A stretch of DNA of 64,000 nucleotides from Diphasiastrum complanatum (taxonomy: Eukaryota; Streptophyta; Lycopodiopsida; Lycopodiales; Lycopodiaceae). The position numbers were made by a program, and so were the translations under genes. Positions 43,542 to 57,331 of this stretch are shown here, piece by piece. The DNA is taken from assembly GCA_029204225.1 (NCBI GenBank), contig CM055106.1, positions 3,091,519 to 3,155,518 on the forward strand, in the 5' to 3' direction. Each line of letters opens with the position of its first letter. Position 1 is the stretch's first letter. The notes under the pieces were generated by a model that did no database searches, was not told where the DNA came from, and was given only the letters and a program-made list of their open reading frames with translations.

Positions 43542-44956
43542 AGACAAATCAAGATGGATCAATCAACAAGTACAAGGCAAGGTTGGTGGCAAAGGGGTAT
43601 GCTCAAGAATATGGTATTGACTATGATGAGACCTTTGCACCCGTGGCAAAGATGGTAACTATTCGAATCCTAATCTCTCTTGCAACTCTTTATGATTGGG
43701 ATATGTGGCAAATGGATGTTACTAATGCCTTCTTGAATGGTGATCTTGAAGAAGATATTTACATGGAGCAACCCGAGGGCTATGTTTCACATGATGAGCC
43801 TAATCATGTGTGCTATCTCCAAAAGAGTTTGTATGGGCTAAAGCAAGCACCAAGGAGTTGGTATGCTAAGCTCAATTCCTTCTTACTTTCTCAAAACTTT
43901 GTTATGAGTGAGTATGATCATTCTCTCTACTTTAGATTGAATGAAAATGATATCACTTTACTTTTGATCTATGTTGATGACATTATCTTAAGTGGTGGTA
44001 ACAATCTAGATATAGATGAAATCAAGATGGCACTCAAAAGAGAGTTTGAAATTCAAGATCTTGGTAAACTTCATTATATCTTAGGAATAGAGATTATTAG
44101 AACTTCTAAATCTACATTCATATGTCAAGAAAAGTATGTTAACTCTATTCTAAAAAGGTTTCATATGGAAGATTGTAAAGTTGTTTCTACTCCTATGGAA
44201 TCAAATGTAAAGCTAACTACAAGAAGTAATGAAAGATCCTTCAAGGACATTACTCTCTATAGAAAGCTAATAGGATCTCTTATATGGTTAACCATCACAA
44301 GACCTGATCTAAGCTTTGTGGTTGGTAAACTAAGTCAATTTATGCAAGATCCTAGTGAGGCTCATTGGAAGCTAGGAAAGAGAGTACTTAGATACATCTC
44401 GGGATCTAGAGATTTTGGCATCTTGTATGGAGGTACTACACCTAACCTTTGTGGATTTTCAGATTCAGATTTTGCAGGTGATCAAATGGATAGGAAGTCA
44501 ACAAGTGCCTTTGCAATCTATCTTGGAGATGGAGTGGTCTCATGGCTATCAAAGAAGCAACCAACTATCTCTCTATCTTCCACCGAAGCCGAGTACAAGG
44601 CATTAACAACATGCACCAAGGAGATTCTTTGGATCAAGAGGATGTTATTGGATCTTCACTTGCTGGAACCAGAGAAGACTCCAATCATACTTTGTGATAA
44701 CCTTTCAGCCCAAAGCTTGGCAAGCAATCCTGTTTTTCATGCAAGGAGCAAGCACATTGAGATTGCTCACCATTTTGTGAGAGATCAAGTCATTGCCAAA
44801 GAGGTGGAGCTTCAACATGTCTCTTCAAAGGAGTGTGTGGCTGATATCTTCACCAAACCATTGGGAAAGGACCTATATTTAATGCATAGATCTAATCTTG
44901 GAATGTGCTCAAAGACTATGTTGAAACTAGCATCCAATGTTGAAGAGGGAGTGTGA
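43478..44956 (+). CDS. Copia reverse transcriptase-RNase H, second frame of the young element
   Basis: The true homologous region starts near 43503, after the frame break; the ATG at 43478 is only the first in this frame. Reverse transcriptase motifs include KWIFKIKTN, KARLVAKGYAQE, QMDVTNAFLNG and YVDD (Y165 to D168 of this frame). RNase H follows with SDSDFAGDQMDRKS, SSTEAEYKA and SKHIEIAHHF, ending with ADIFTKPL and a normal stop at 44954-44956, just inside the 3' LTR. All key residues are present, so only the frame break upstream prevents a full polyprotein. Confidence 0.93.
   Translation: MEVGKASKGKKAIGSKWIFKIKTNQDGSINKYKARLVAKGYAQEYGIDYDETFAPVAKMVTIRILISLATLYDWDMWQMDVTNAFLNGDLEEDIYMEQPEGYVSHDEPNHVCYLQKSLYGLKQAPRSWYAKLNSFLLSQNFVMSEYDHSLYFRLNENDITLLLIYVDDIILSGGNNLDIDEIKMALKREFEIQDLGKLHYILGIEIIRTSKSTFICQEKYVNSILKRFHMEDCKVVSTPMESNVKLTTRSNERSFKDITLYRKLIGSLIWLTITRPDLSFVVGKLSQFMQDPSEAHWKLGKRVLRYISGSRDFGILYGGTTPNLCGFSDSDFAGDQMDRKSTSAFAIYLGDGVVSWLSKKQPTISLSSTEAEYKALTTCTKEILWIKRMLLDLHLLEPEKTPIILCDNLSAQSLASNPVFHARSKHIEIAHHFVRDQVIAKEVELQHVSSKECVADIFTKPLGKDLYLMHRSNLGMCSKTMLKLASNVEEGV
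44940..44951 (+). other. Polypurine tract of the young copia element
   Basis: TTGAAGAGGGAG before the 3' LTR. It overlaps the last codons of pol. Confidence 0.8.
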
Positions 44957-45606
44957 AAATTGTCAACATTTCCTAGCTAGTTTGAGGCCTAAATTGGCTA
45001 AAATTGTAAATAGTTTTGGTTCTGGAGTTTCACACGTGTGAACCAGGCCACAATGTTTTTATTTACTGTATTTTTTCAGTATGATGAAGTGTCAAACTTC
45101 ATACCCTTCAAAATGAGACCATTTTGATGTATTTTGGTCATATAAGCCATTTTTAGCTATTTTTCCTATATAGGGAATATCTAGGGTCAAGTACCTTCTA
45201 GAGAGAGGAGAGAGAGTCATCTTCCTCATCCATAAATAGTAGGGAAGTCGTGGAGAACAGGTTGGAGAAACCTTTTGTATGCTTCATTGAGATCAATAGA
45301 TCATTGTCATTGTTTCTTCCTCCATTGAGAGCATTGTTGTGTGTATTGTCTTCAAGCTATTGTGTATGATCTTAGGTGCTTTCCAAAAGTGATAGGCTGA
45401 TGTATTATGGACTGTATAATGCTATTTTGGGCCGCACTTGATGTTTATGGAAGTTTCCATTTGTGATAAATGCTTTTTGATCAAGTTCTTTGCATTCTAG
45501 GTAGCATAGAATGTGTTGCCAATTCCTAGCTTATGTAGTTTGGAGTGCAAGCATTCAAGCCAATGATCTTGGAGTTTAGATCCACTTAGGATCTGTATTT
45601 TTCACA
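44952..45606 (+). repeat. 3' LTR of the young copia element
   Basis: 655 bp. No difference from 39177-39831 noticed on reading. The palindrome TTCACACGTGTGAA recurs at 45029-45042. Confidence 0.96.
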
Positions 45607-47391
<1,785 letters not shown>

Positions 47392-49362
47392 CACAAGGAA
47401 CAATCGAATCCGCAGACAAATAAGAAGTTGTTCTGTAGATACTGCAAGCGAAACAACCACGAAATACAAGACTAATGGATACTTCAAGAGAAGAAGAACA
47501 ACAAGGGGCAGTCAAATCAAGTGGCAAATGTAGCTGAATAAGCTCCACAGCCTATTCAAGAAGCGAATCATGATGCCTTCATGACCAGCCGTCAAGGAGC
47601 ATCTGGCGACAATTCTTGGTTCCTGGATTCCGGAGCCACTCAGCATATGACTAGCCTTATTGGCTATTTTGAGTCCTATACACCTTACGGTACCCAGAAA
47701 TATGTTCACCTTGGTGACAATAGCACACAAGCTATTAAAGGTGAAGGCACTGTGACTTTGCTAATGATCACTCTAAGCTACTCTCTAGAGTCCTTTATGT
47801 ACCAAATTTATCTACGAATCTACTCTATGTAAGCAAAGTCACAGATCTAGGAAACAGAGTAGAATTCGAATGTGATCAGTGTAAAGTGATTGATAGGACA
47901 AGCAAGATCCTAGCACTCAAAAAGAGGCATGGATACTTGTACAAATTAAGTCATTGCTTTTCTGCCTCTAGTCAGGCTCTCAGTTTTTCTATTCATTCAA
48001 AAAAATGTTTACTTTGGCATTATAGACTTGGTCATTTAATCATGTTGTTGTACAACGAATGTCTAGACAATCTATTATTCTTGATCTCGACTATCCTCGC
48101 GAAAAAGTCGAGTTACTTGTCTGTCAAAACTGTCTAGTTGGTAAACAGACTAGGATGAAAAATCCTTCGTTGAAGGACGTCAAGTATTTTATAACCTTTA
48201 TTGATGAATTTTCTAGAAGGACTATGGTGTATTTTATAAAGAAGAAATCAAAAGCCTTCAACTGCTTCAGAATTTTCAAGGAGCGTGCAGAGAAGGAGAC
48301 TGGAAGGACAATCAAGGCCCTCAGGTCAGACAACGGTGGAGAATATATCTCTATCAAGTTTAAGGAGTACTGCCAAAGCCAAGGCATTGAGCAGCAATTC
48401 ATCACTCCTTACAGTACTCAGTCTAATGGCTTAGCCGAGGGGAAGAACCGTACTCTGGTTGAATCTACCAAATGTATGCTATCGCATGCATCGTTACTGG
48501 GCTGAAGTTGTCTCCACTACAGCTTACATTCAAAACAGATGTTTGACCAAGGCCCTCTCAGGCAAGAAACCCCACGAGGTGTGGACAGGCTCTAAGCCTT
48601 CTTTAAAGAACCTAAGAGTGTTTGGGTGCATTGCCTACGCGCATATCCCAAAAGACACGAGGAAGAAATTGGACTTCCAAGGTCTCAAGACCATCCTGAT
48701 TAGATGTACTTCATCTTATAATAGTTATAAGCTGTATGATCCTGATACCCAGCAAATCTTGTATAGCCGGGATACAGTCTTCATCGAGGATCAGTTCGTC
48801 GACCTCAAAGGCAAGGATGTTGCTCAAGAAGAACCCTCATCACTTGCCATTGACACGACAGTCTTGTCTATTGTCGACCCACTTCGAGACAGCGAATCGG
48901 ATGAAGATATTGCTGCTATCCAGCAACAGGTCCTAGAAATGGTTCATCAATTGAATCCTCCCAGTAGATCGAGCCGAGTGCGCACATAGCCCACAAGGTA
49001 TACTCCAGAGTCTGCTTGTCTCTTGATACAGGAACCGACGACAGTCAAAGAGGCACTTAGCCAACTAGACTCTGATCTCTAGAGAGAAGCTATGGACAGA
49101 GAGTATTCCTCTCTGATCAAGAACCAGACATGCACTAGTCGAAGCTCCTATTGGCTGCAATATCATTGATTGCAAATGGATCTTTAAGATCAAATATAAT
49201 GCCAACGGAACAATTGATCGAAGGAAAGCAAGACTAGTAGCACAAGGATTCACCCATATTTCGAGTGCTGACTACAGTGAGACTTTTAGTCCAGTAGTCA
49301 AACATTCGTCGATCCGAATGCTCATGTCTTATGCTGCAGCTGCTGACCTCAAAGTGACGTGC
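47392..49362 (+). pseudogene. Copia family B fragment (zinc knuckle to reverse transcriptase start)
   Basis: It begins with the knuckle CRYCKRNNHEIQD, then the protease motif DSGATQHM (intact, unlike the copy near 17385), the GAG-pre-integrase region, and an integrase lacking the section with the first catalytic aspartate (CLVGKQTR runs straight into MKNPSLKD). It keeps LRSDNGGEY and GLAEGKNRTL with normal spacing. It continues through LYDPDTQQILYSRD to the reverse transcriptase start (FKIKYNANGTID, SADYSETFSPVVKHSS), ending abruptly near 49362. Frameshifts near 47500, 47790, 48500 and 49130. Neither end has an LTR. Confidence 0.88.
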
Positions 49363-50467
49363 CCAATGGAATGGTGAAATCACTTTTGGCGCACTTCGAA
49401 CACTTTCTTCGCTACAATCACTCTGTTTTGTTGTACCGTACTTGCAGGTACAGTTTGGGTGCCCTTCGTTTGGAGATTATAGCCTTTCGTTTGGGTCAAA
49501 ACATGCACAAGACCCAAAAATAGGGATTTTCCTTGTTTTTGAACTATTTCTTCACCTTGAAGAAACTTCACTCTTTACTTGTGAAGGGACCCAACTCCAA
49601 TTTCAGTATGAAAATTTTTAATGAAGTTGAAGGCCAAAATACACTTCAAGACCCTTCAACCTTTCATGGGCTCTTTAAGTTGTCATCCAATGGTCATTTC
49701 ACATCCACTGTCTAGATCACTCCCTGAGAAATCAATCGCCTCCGTTGATTTATGGCATGGTTGATCCGATGTTCCAAATGTCTCCTACGCGCTGATTCGT
49801 TGCCCTACAGACACAATTCTCTTCAAGACGCTAAGCGCCTCTCCTCGCTGGCTACGCGCGGGTCCTCTCTCTCTTCTTCTTCCTTTTTGGCTATGGAGAA
49901 GGGGTTTTTGCGCCCTCCAGAGATCCGATCCAGTGCACTCTACTACCCACGGCTGTCCACGGCCTTTTTGCAGCCAATCCTTCTTACCAGGGCGCCCCTC
50001 TGTGTCACTTCATAAATCCAGATTGAGTTTAAAATGGAGAGAAATCTCTAATTTTGTGCTCCCAAACCCCAGACCAGGGTTTTTCACACAAATCTTTTCT
50101 TGGCTTCCAATTCACAGTGTTCTGACATGCCCATCCTCTTGCTCTGAGGTCGCCCTACTGCTAGAACTCTGATGCTTCAATCCGTTTGTCAAAAGGTGTC
50201 CGATTGAATGCACACTGACTGCAAACACCAAATAGCCTGCTTCGGAATTTCAAAATTCCGTTTACTGAGGTTCTGATTCAGCCGACAACCCTTGTCTCTA
50301 AATCCTCACACAGTCTCAAGATCACCAAGCTTCTGTGTGCCAAACTCTCTGCACCAGTGCTTCTCCTTCCATCTTCAACCCGCCGTAAATCCCGAACTCT
50401 CAGAAGACAATTCTCCTGAAGCTCTCTTCAACAGTGATGTTGTACTATTGTGTACACTCCTTGTACG
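49363..50467 (-). other. Unassigned, probably leader of a minus-strand retroelement
   Basis: It lies on the internal side of the primer site at 50468-50479 and carries no recognisable coding sequence. It includes GGAATTTCAAAATTCCG near 50242, also seen as GGAATTCCAAAATTCCG near 52423 in the copia C leader. Confidence 0.4.
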
Positions 50468-50479
50468 GCTCTGATACCA
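50468..50479 (-). other. Primer binding site (minus strand)
   Basis: GCTCTGATACCA on the plus strand. The LTR-like stretch begins two bases beyond. Confidence 0.8.
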
Positions 50480-50481
50480 AC

Positions 50482-50751
50482 TTAGAATTTGCTTCCAACA
50501 GGAACACAGATCATGCTACACAGTAACATAGACAGAAAACACTCTCCACAGCAAGCTCACATAGCAACTGTATTTCTCAAAATGAAATTACACTGTACAT
50601 ATAGTTGTTCACTCAGGCAACCCATGCATGACCCAAGTTGTCATTGGCGGGACGCGTGTCCCGTCGACTTGCCTCGTGGAGAGGCCAATTGATTTTTATC
50701 AACCGATAGGACCCACAGTACAGTAGCACAGTGATTCTACTTTAATTCTAA
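50482..50751 (-). repeat. Short LTR with TTAGAATT/AATTCTAA termini
   Basis: About 270 bases bounded by TTAGAATT and AATTCTAA, next to a primer site, and breaking into the integrase finger of the copia C copy at 50752. It lacks the usual TG...CA ends as I place them. No second copy is seen. Confidence 0.5.
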
Positions 50752-51858
50752 CTAGGATGTCCCAACCTTCTATGCCACAACTCTTCCTTAGATAAAAAAA
50801 ACAACTTCACAAAGGTTTGCATTCTCATAAGAATTCAACTTGAAAATTCCACCATATCTAGATCCATCAGCTAGGACCTCATCATTTTTATTGATAAAGC
50901 AAGTATTGGAGTTGAACTTTACATCACAACCACTATCAGGCAGCTTTCCCACACTAATCAAGTTCTTTGTAAGTTTTGGAATGAAAAGAACATTAGAAAG
51001 TGCAAGAACCTTTGAAGAAGCAAGTTTCAATGGAATGTTGCCAATTCCTTCTATAGAGCACTCATGATCATTAGTAGTGTACAATTGAGTCAAAAGACTC
51101 CTTTGAACAGCACATATGTGAAGAAGCTCCACTATCTATGTACCAAGCTCCATCTTTCTTGAAAGGTGATGAAGAAAAACTGGACACCATGATGATCCTT
51201 CTCCATCACTTGGAACAAAATCTTCTTCAATATCTTTGGAGAGATTTGCTTTCTTGAATTGATTTTTCTTCTTAAAGCAATTAGAGGCATAGTACCCCTT
51301 CTTGCCACAGAAGAAACACTTTACTTTCTTCTTCTTGGTCTTTGAAGTAGAAGGATGAGATGAATCATCCTCTTCACCATCTTTGTCTTGATCCTTGGCT
51401 TTGTCTTTGTTGGATGCTTGAGAGAACTGGTTCTTACTCTTTCCTTTATGCTTGTCCTTGACAAGATCTTTAACTCTCAGAACATAGTTTGATGCACTCT
51501 CCTCACTTCTTTGACAACTTTAAAAAATTTGATTCCTAAGAGTGAGTATTCTAGAAGTATTCTTTGCTTCAGAGATGGATTTAAGTGCATCCCAAGCATC
51601 TTTAGCTATGGTGCAAGATCCTATCTCTCTCAAAATTTCATTAGATACATTCATCTTAATGAAATGTAGAGCCATTCTAGCTCTCTTCCTATACTTAGGA
51701 ATTTCAGCTTGTGCTTGAGGCTCCTCCTCAACACCAAGCACAATGTCCATAACATCTTGGAGTATCAAAATAGACTCCATTCTGAACTTCCAAATTGAGT
51801 AATTAGAAGTATTTAGTCTTTCATTTGCTTCTAGATGATATCCTCCTAGAGGTGCCAT
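50752..51858 (-). pseudogene. Copia family C gag-protease-integrase start, minus strand
   Basis: Gag begins at the ATG at 51858 (MAPLGGYHLEANERLNTSNY). A stop follows RNQIF at about 51520 and much of gag is deleted before VKDKHKGKSK. The zinc knuckle has tyrosine in place of histidine (CFFCGKKGYYASNC). The protease motif is damaged. The GAG-pre-integrase region (LYTTNDHECSIEG, VLFIPKLTKNLISVGK) is well kept. The integrase finger begins (ELWHRRLGHP) after a shift in a T run near 50797, then is cut by the LTR ending at 50751. Confidence 0.88.
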
Positions 51859-52596
51859 TCTGTGAAGACTTCTTAGTTATTGGACTGCAATATGTTTGAG
51901 CTTGTTCCAATCAGACTTAATGTTGTTGTTGTCTTTCACTATAGGTGTTTTCAAGGATGTACTACTTTCCTATATGAAAAAACTTGCAACTGTATTTGAG
52001 ATGGATCTCAAATATTCCGCAAAACAAGATTATCTAGATCAGACACACAAAGTGGATTGAGACACTTTGGCAATTTCGATACCTACTTTTGGCACATGTG
52101 AAATGCTTCAAAAGACAACACTATTGATACACAGAAGACTCAAAGGTGTTTAATTACTTCAAACTTAGTCCTGATCTTCAGTTTCTTGTGTAGGATGCTC
52201 AAAACAATGGACTCAGAACAAAGCAAGGTTGAATCAAATCAAAATGTGGTCACTCAGATTTTGGACCTCTCCCTACCCTCTTCAAGAGCACATCAGATTG
52301 TTTGATTTCAATTTCTATGGAAAGTAAACATCATAAGCTATTCATCAAGCTATAACACCACTATCTTTGGATCTACAAGCAAGGAGATAGAAGGGACTGA
52401 AAATCTCTGACTTTCACACGTGCGGAATTCCAAAATTCCGTACTACCACTTTTCAAACCTAAAAATTCAGTTTCAGTTCGATTTGATCCAAACACACTTC
52501 AGAGAAAGGTGAGAAAAAGTGTATAACTACCTTTTTGCTTGATTTAGCTCTCAAATTCTTGTACATCAGAGATGTTAGCATGCAAAGCTCAATTTG
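51859..52596 (-). other. Leader of minus-strand copia C
   Basis: Non-coding. Contains TTTCACACGTGCGGAATTCC near 52409-52428. Confidence 0.6.
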
Positions 52597-52608
52597 GCTC
52601 TGATACCA
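52597..52608 (-). other. Primer binding site of minus-strand copia C
   Basis: GCTCTGATACCA on the plus strand, adjacent to the LTR at 52609. Confidence 0.9.
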
Positions 52609-53402
52609 TGACAAAATTTCCATAATTCAAACACGTGTGAGGAAGATCCACAAGTATGAAAGATCTAATTAAGCTTTATAATTAACACAATAACCTGATT
52701 CTAGACTGAATAGCAAGATCTAGTACAGAAGATATGGCTTAACCACAATCTAGCATGCTAAGCATCAGAGAATGATAGCAATGAATCATAAATGATCAAA
52801 AGTACAAGAAATTAGTGTATTAGCATTAGCCTGAACACGAGTTAGAGAGAGAAAGATAGAGAGATATCAAGCAAAAATTGTGTGGATCCAGAATGACAAG
52901 AGATAGCTACAAAGCTTTGGTTCTTCATCAAAAATTATGAGAAGAGCTACACATAAATATGGAGTTTGAGATAGCTCGAGGTAGAACCACATACATCCAC
53001 CTTTTAAAGACATCTAAAGTGAAAACTAGAGTTTATGTGACATTTGTCACATTTCATGCATGTATCTCTACCTACTTTTACCAAGTGTCCTAGTTCTAAC
53101 TAGAATTGTACAAATCATCATGCATTTGTCCATTTCGCTTTGTGCATGCCTTGCATGTCACTATGGATCACTTACAATTAATGCATGTGAAATGCCATGA
53201 GTTTCTACTAGCATATTTTTGCTAATTCTAAGTCTACAATCTATATGCAAGTTGTAATCATCAAACTAGATATGTCAAATCCATATAGCTCGAGTTCTAT
53301 CTAGGCCAAACTTGGCATTTGCATTTATGGAACAACATACTTGCATGGTACAATGTTTGTATCAAGCCTAAAGTCAAGATGGATTACATTTCCATTTCAA
53401 CA
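52609..53402 (-). repeat. 5' LTR of minus-strand copia C (outer end tentative)
   Basis: It begins TGACAAAATTTCC beside the primer site. The likely outer end is TTTCCATTTCAACA at 53402. It contains AACACGTGTGAGG near 52629-52641. Confidence 0.6.
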
Positions 53403-54461
53403 CTTGTCGTTATGGTATAAACAGAAAACCTTTACAAAAAGACAATAATGGCAGACTCTCAAGAAGCCTTGTCTACAAACATTCAGGTATGACTTCTCGT
53501 TATCGATTCTTATGCGAATTCTACAAAGCATGAACAAGAATGGGATGAGCAATTCTTTATATCTTAATATCTATATTCCTTCAACAACAAAAAAATTCCG
53601 CTTTAAAAAAAAACGACTTAAGAAAAAGATACTACATCCATAAAGCAAAATCGACTAAATGATTCTTAAAGAAATCCTTGTCAAAAAAACCTAACAGTAG
53701 GGAATCCAATTAAACGGTCTTAGACATCATGGATATGCATAAGATACATAGTTTCTATGAAAGGGTTAGAATGGCACAGATCTGCCCTAATACCTTGTAG
53801 AAACATTGAAAATCTCTTACTAATAATTAATCATGTCTATCCAAAGTAATGTCCGTATATCATGGTTGACATATGATTTCTGTATAGCATGGTTGCTTAG
53901 AAACAATCATACAATCAATCATGGCAAAACTTAACCTTACCCTAATATGTGTTACTTTAGACTTTTGTGAGATACAACTGGAAAGCATGGATATGCTCAG
54001 GAATATGGACAACAGTGTGTGACATACCTTGCTCTGCAAGGGTCACTTGGGTTAGCATGGCATGGATTTGCCCTAATACCAGCACATGTCCACACCAAGT
54101 CTTTTGGCTAAACAAAAAATAAATGGTTAAAATTATTCATACGTTTTTTAATGACTAAAAACGAATTGATACAGACCAATTGCCCATAGATTGATCAACA
54201 TGGCACTCGTCTTGATACGGTAATATTAGGGCTTGGCCTATCGCTAAAACAATATGCACCTGTCTTCCTTACTATACTAACTTGTGCGGTTGTGTTTTTT
54301 GGGATGGTGGCAGGTATCAGCCGGGACGTCTTTAAAGTGGTTATGCTTTATGGTGCTTTTTAGTACTATATTTTACTTTTCAGCTATATTTTACCTTGTT
54401 GGATTATAAATAAAGGCTTCAAACGTTTCAGTCTTGCTTTGTCAAGAGGAACTAGGTGCAG

Positions 54462-54463
<2 letters not shown>
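53403..54463. other. Unassigned DNA with a promoter-like end
   Basis: No ORF recognised. GGATTATAAATAAAGG near 54401-54416 resembles a TATA box and is followed after about 50 bases by the CT repeat, but no gene follows. Confidence 0.35.

Positions 54464-54535
<72 letters not shown>
54464..54535 (+). repeat. (CT)n microsatellite
   Basis: About 35 CT units. Confidence 0.97.
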
Positions 54536-54537
<2 letters not shown>

Positions 54538-55240
54538 ATATATCTATAATTAAGTGTTCTGAAACAGCGTTCTGGGGTCCAAAACACAGCCCCCCCCGAA
54601 TGCGTTCCCTGCAATTAAGCTTCAAAAAAACAATCTACTTGAATCAAGCAAATCTTTGAAAAGGAAGTAGTCAAAAGTTAATTTGGCCATGTGGTACTAT
54701 ATTGGTTGGGTATGTGTGGCATGCATGCCCAAGGCATAAGATCCAAAAGTAAAATATGTGGATTGTATATTTTGTATAAAATCATTGACATCAAACATTA
54801 ACTAAGTCTATAGTTTGTAGAAAGCAGTGAACACTTTTGGCAAAAATCAAAGTTCCTCTACATGTGCCTTGGTGGAAGGGCAATAGACTGTACAATCCTC
54901 GTCTTTTTTCACAATTATCTAATGGGGCAACCCCACCCTTCTCAATAAATGTTGTAATGTGAACTTTTTAGGTTTCTCTTGTATTTTCCATCAGCACAAG
55001 ACAAATAAAAAATTTGACAGAAGATTTTTCCCAAAACTTCAATCCTAAACAAAATCATAGAATTAACATTACATTGAGACGAAGGCTCGCTTCTTCTTCT
55101 TGCGACTCGTTCACTCGGATGTCACCCACGTGTTTCGAGATGAGGTGTAAACAATCGAAAAGGAGCTTCATGAAAAGTGGCAAAAAAAAAATCTAAATAA
55201 TAATATCCAAGGTGGGGGGGCGCCTTTGGTTTTTGGGCTC
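54536..55240. other. Unassigned DNA
   Basis: No credible gene. Short ORFs only. Confidence 0.45.
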
Positions 55241-55270
55241 TCCCCCACCCCCCCCCCCCCCCCCCCCCCC
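55241..55270 (+). repeat. Poly-C tract
   Basis: Near-uninterrupted run of about 30 C (one A), hence the glycine-rich phantom ORFs on the minus strand. Confidence 0.95.
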
Positions 55271-55566
55271 ACTCGTCCGTTACAACTTTCCACCACCCTA
55301 CGACCGTCCACCAGTACTCTCGAATCTTCATGGCACGCCTTAACTTTACGGCCCCCACCGAACAAATCGGATTCGGCCATATTTCCATAGCTAACCGTTG
55401 AATATCGTCCAGGTGTCAGATTCGAGTCGTGGCTAGCATCCAACCGAGCAGGCTTCAACTAAAGGCTCATGCTTGCTCTCGTTCTTCTGAACGGTAGCAA
55501 GCCTTAAACCCTCGTGTCCATCGTCGTCTCCTCTCATGAGCTCGTCCTTTATATTTTGCACTCAAA

Positions 55567-55569
<3 letters not shown>

Positions 55570-55601
<32 letters not shown>
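55570..55601 (+). repeat. (CT)16 repeat, possibly near a transcription start
   Basis: CT-rich stretch about 500 bases upstream of the first candidate signal-peptide exon of the thaumatin-like gene. Such tracts are frequent in plant 5' untranslated regions (inference). Confidence 0.6.
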
Positions 55602-55603
<2 letters not shown>

Positions 55604-56095
55604 TTGATCGCGTAGGCTGGGATGGGATAGCTCAATAGCTGTGTTTGTAAGACGCAATCCTCGAGTGTTGAGAGTGGTGATCAGTCTTGTTGTTTGCTTG
55701 CAGCTGAGGTTTTTCTAGTCCACTACTCTAGGTTTTTGGGAATTCCAGCTGGCTGAGAAGCAGGAAAACAACCACAGTTGTTGCGTGATCTGATAGAATT
55801 CTTGGGGGATGCGCTTACCACCAGCTGTGTAGAAAGAGTGGGGCTCTGTCGCAGGATAGAGAATTGCAGAGTCCGAGAGTGATAAAGGAAAAAGTATGCA
55901 AGAGTGATACAGGGATAACAAGCAATTTGAGAAAGATATAATCTTTGGAGTAGCTGGCATTTTTGCCTGTTGCTAGATAAACGTCTGTGAGACAAAAGTC
56001 CGCCTCTGGTTTCCTTTTACAGCAATATATAGCTCAATTCTGTAAGGCATAGCTGATTGTATTATCGTCTTACATCTCGAAACGACGTGTGTTAG

Positions 56096-56180
56096 ATGAT
56101 CTACATCATGGATGCAGGAGCAAAGTGCTTGCTGTATTGTATTAAGTTGCTGCTGTTCCTGATTTCCATTGTCAACTATG
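56096..56180 (+). CDS. Candidate first exon (model 1) of the thaumatin-like gene
   Basis: ATG at 56096, with a second in-frame ATG at 56108. It encodes a typical signal peptide: a Lys-containing start, then CIKLLLFLISIVNY. After codon 28 one base (G) remains before GCAAGT, a good GC-type donor. Joining it to the acceptor TTTGGTTGCAG ending at 57591 keeps the thaumatin frame and gives a 263-residue protein with likely cleavage after ASA. The intron would be 1411 bases and contain the GA repeat at 56233. GC-AG introns are uncommon, so this competes with model 2. Confidence 0.4.
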
Positions 56181-56229
56181 GCAAGTCATCCTTTCATCAT
56201 TACCTTTTTTTTTCGTGTTTGTGTGTGTG

Positions 56230-56232
<3 letters not shown>

Positions 56233-56269
<37 letters not shown>

Positions 56270-56270
56270 C
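56233..56270 (+). repeat. (GA)n microsatellite
   Basis: GA run with one or two GC interruptions. Confidence 0.95.
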
Positions 56271-57331
56271 GACCTTCAAGTTTAAGATTATATTCTTCTC
56301 GTACCAAGACCATTGAAGGCCGTTATGCAAGAATCAAGAGGTAATATCATAAGTTAAATACTCAAAGCAAAAGTTTGGTAAATTTTTCTAAGATGTATCA
56401 CACGCGTGAGCTGATTGCATCGTGACCTGCAAAAAAAGGCTAAGCAATAAATTATAATACTGATCGCATTCTCATTGTAGGTTATAAAGGATTACCTTTG
56501 TGTCAAACGACTCATTCGCCCGGTCTTCGTTTGCATTGTCAAGATCTGCACGAGATTTTAGTTCACCATGGTCACCACTGTTTTCTTTCTGCTCTTATAA
56601 AATGAGTTCTAATGTTATGTAATTGACTCTGATGCTGCACTTCGTTGCTTTTAAACGCACTGTTTCTCTGATGAAGTGAAAGTATGTAACACACATGAAT
56701 GAGTTCGGATACATTTAAAGCAGAGAAATACAAATGTTTAGTTTGAACTTGTGACAGTTACAAATAATCGAAATGTACAGAGGTTTTGTAATCTGCTCTT
56801 CCTTTCTAGTCGCAGCTATTTTACAACGTCTACAGTCGAGTATTCCCATCTTTAACGGCCCCTGCTGTAGCATACCAGCACATGTAAACCTATGCGGAAA
56901 ATGAAAGAAAGTCTGGCCTATGACGTTGAATGCGCCCAAGCAAGATGATGAACTGCGATTAGCCACCAGGGTATATATTGAAAGGGATACTTATTATTGC
57001 TAACTGGTACTGTACTCTCCTGAGTTGTGGATGTAGCCCTCAGCTTGGTATAGAGTTGATCGCAAACCTTTTAGTGTAATCTGTTTCGCATTCCTTCAGA
57101 GATGCTCCATCGAAAGTACGCATATTTTTTAACCCATTTGAATGCTGTAAATATTCTAGACGCAGAGTCTAGCAGCTCGTTCCCTCAATCGGGATGAAAA
57201 TCCTTGTTGCGGCCTACAAAAAGACAGTCACGAACTCTCTATTTTACTCAACTTATGGTGTTTAATATACCTGACTTGCTCTAGTTATTACTGGTCGTTT
57301 ACTGACTTCTTCATTATCCCATTATAGATTG

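Larger units (their letters stand above)
39177..45606 (+). mobile_element. Young Ty1/copia LTR retrotransposon, family A (6430 bp)
   Basis: Two 655-bp LTRs that I could not distinguish by eye, a primer site, a leader of 1.16 kb, gag-pol, a purine tract and a GTGGC target duplication make a structurally complete element. It inserted into the integrase core of an older copia C copy on the same strand. Gag-pol is in two overlapping frames because of what looks like a single missing base near 43500, so the copy is probably non-autonomous unless that site is recoded. Confidence 0.97.

Noticed and set aside
55122-55458. Glycine-rich minus-strand ORFs.
   Set aside because: The glycines come from the poly-C tract at 55241-55270.
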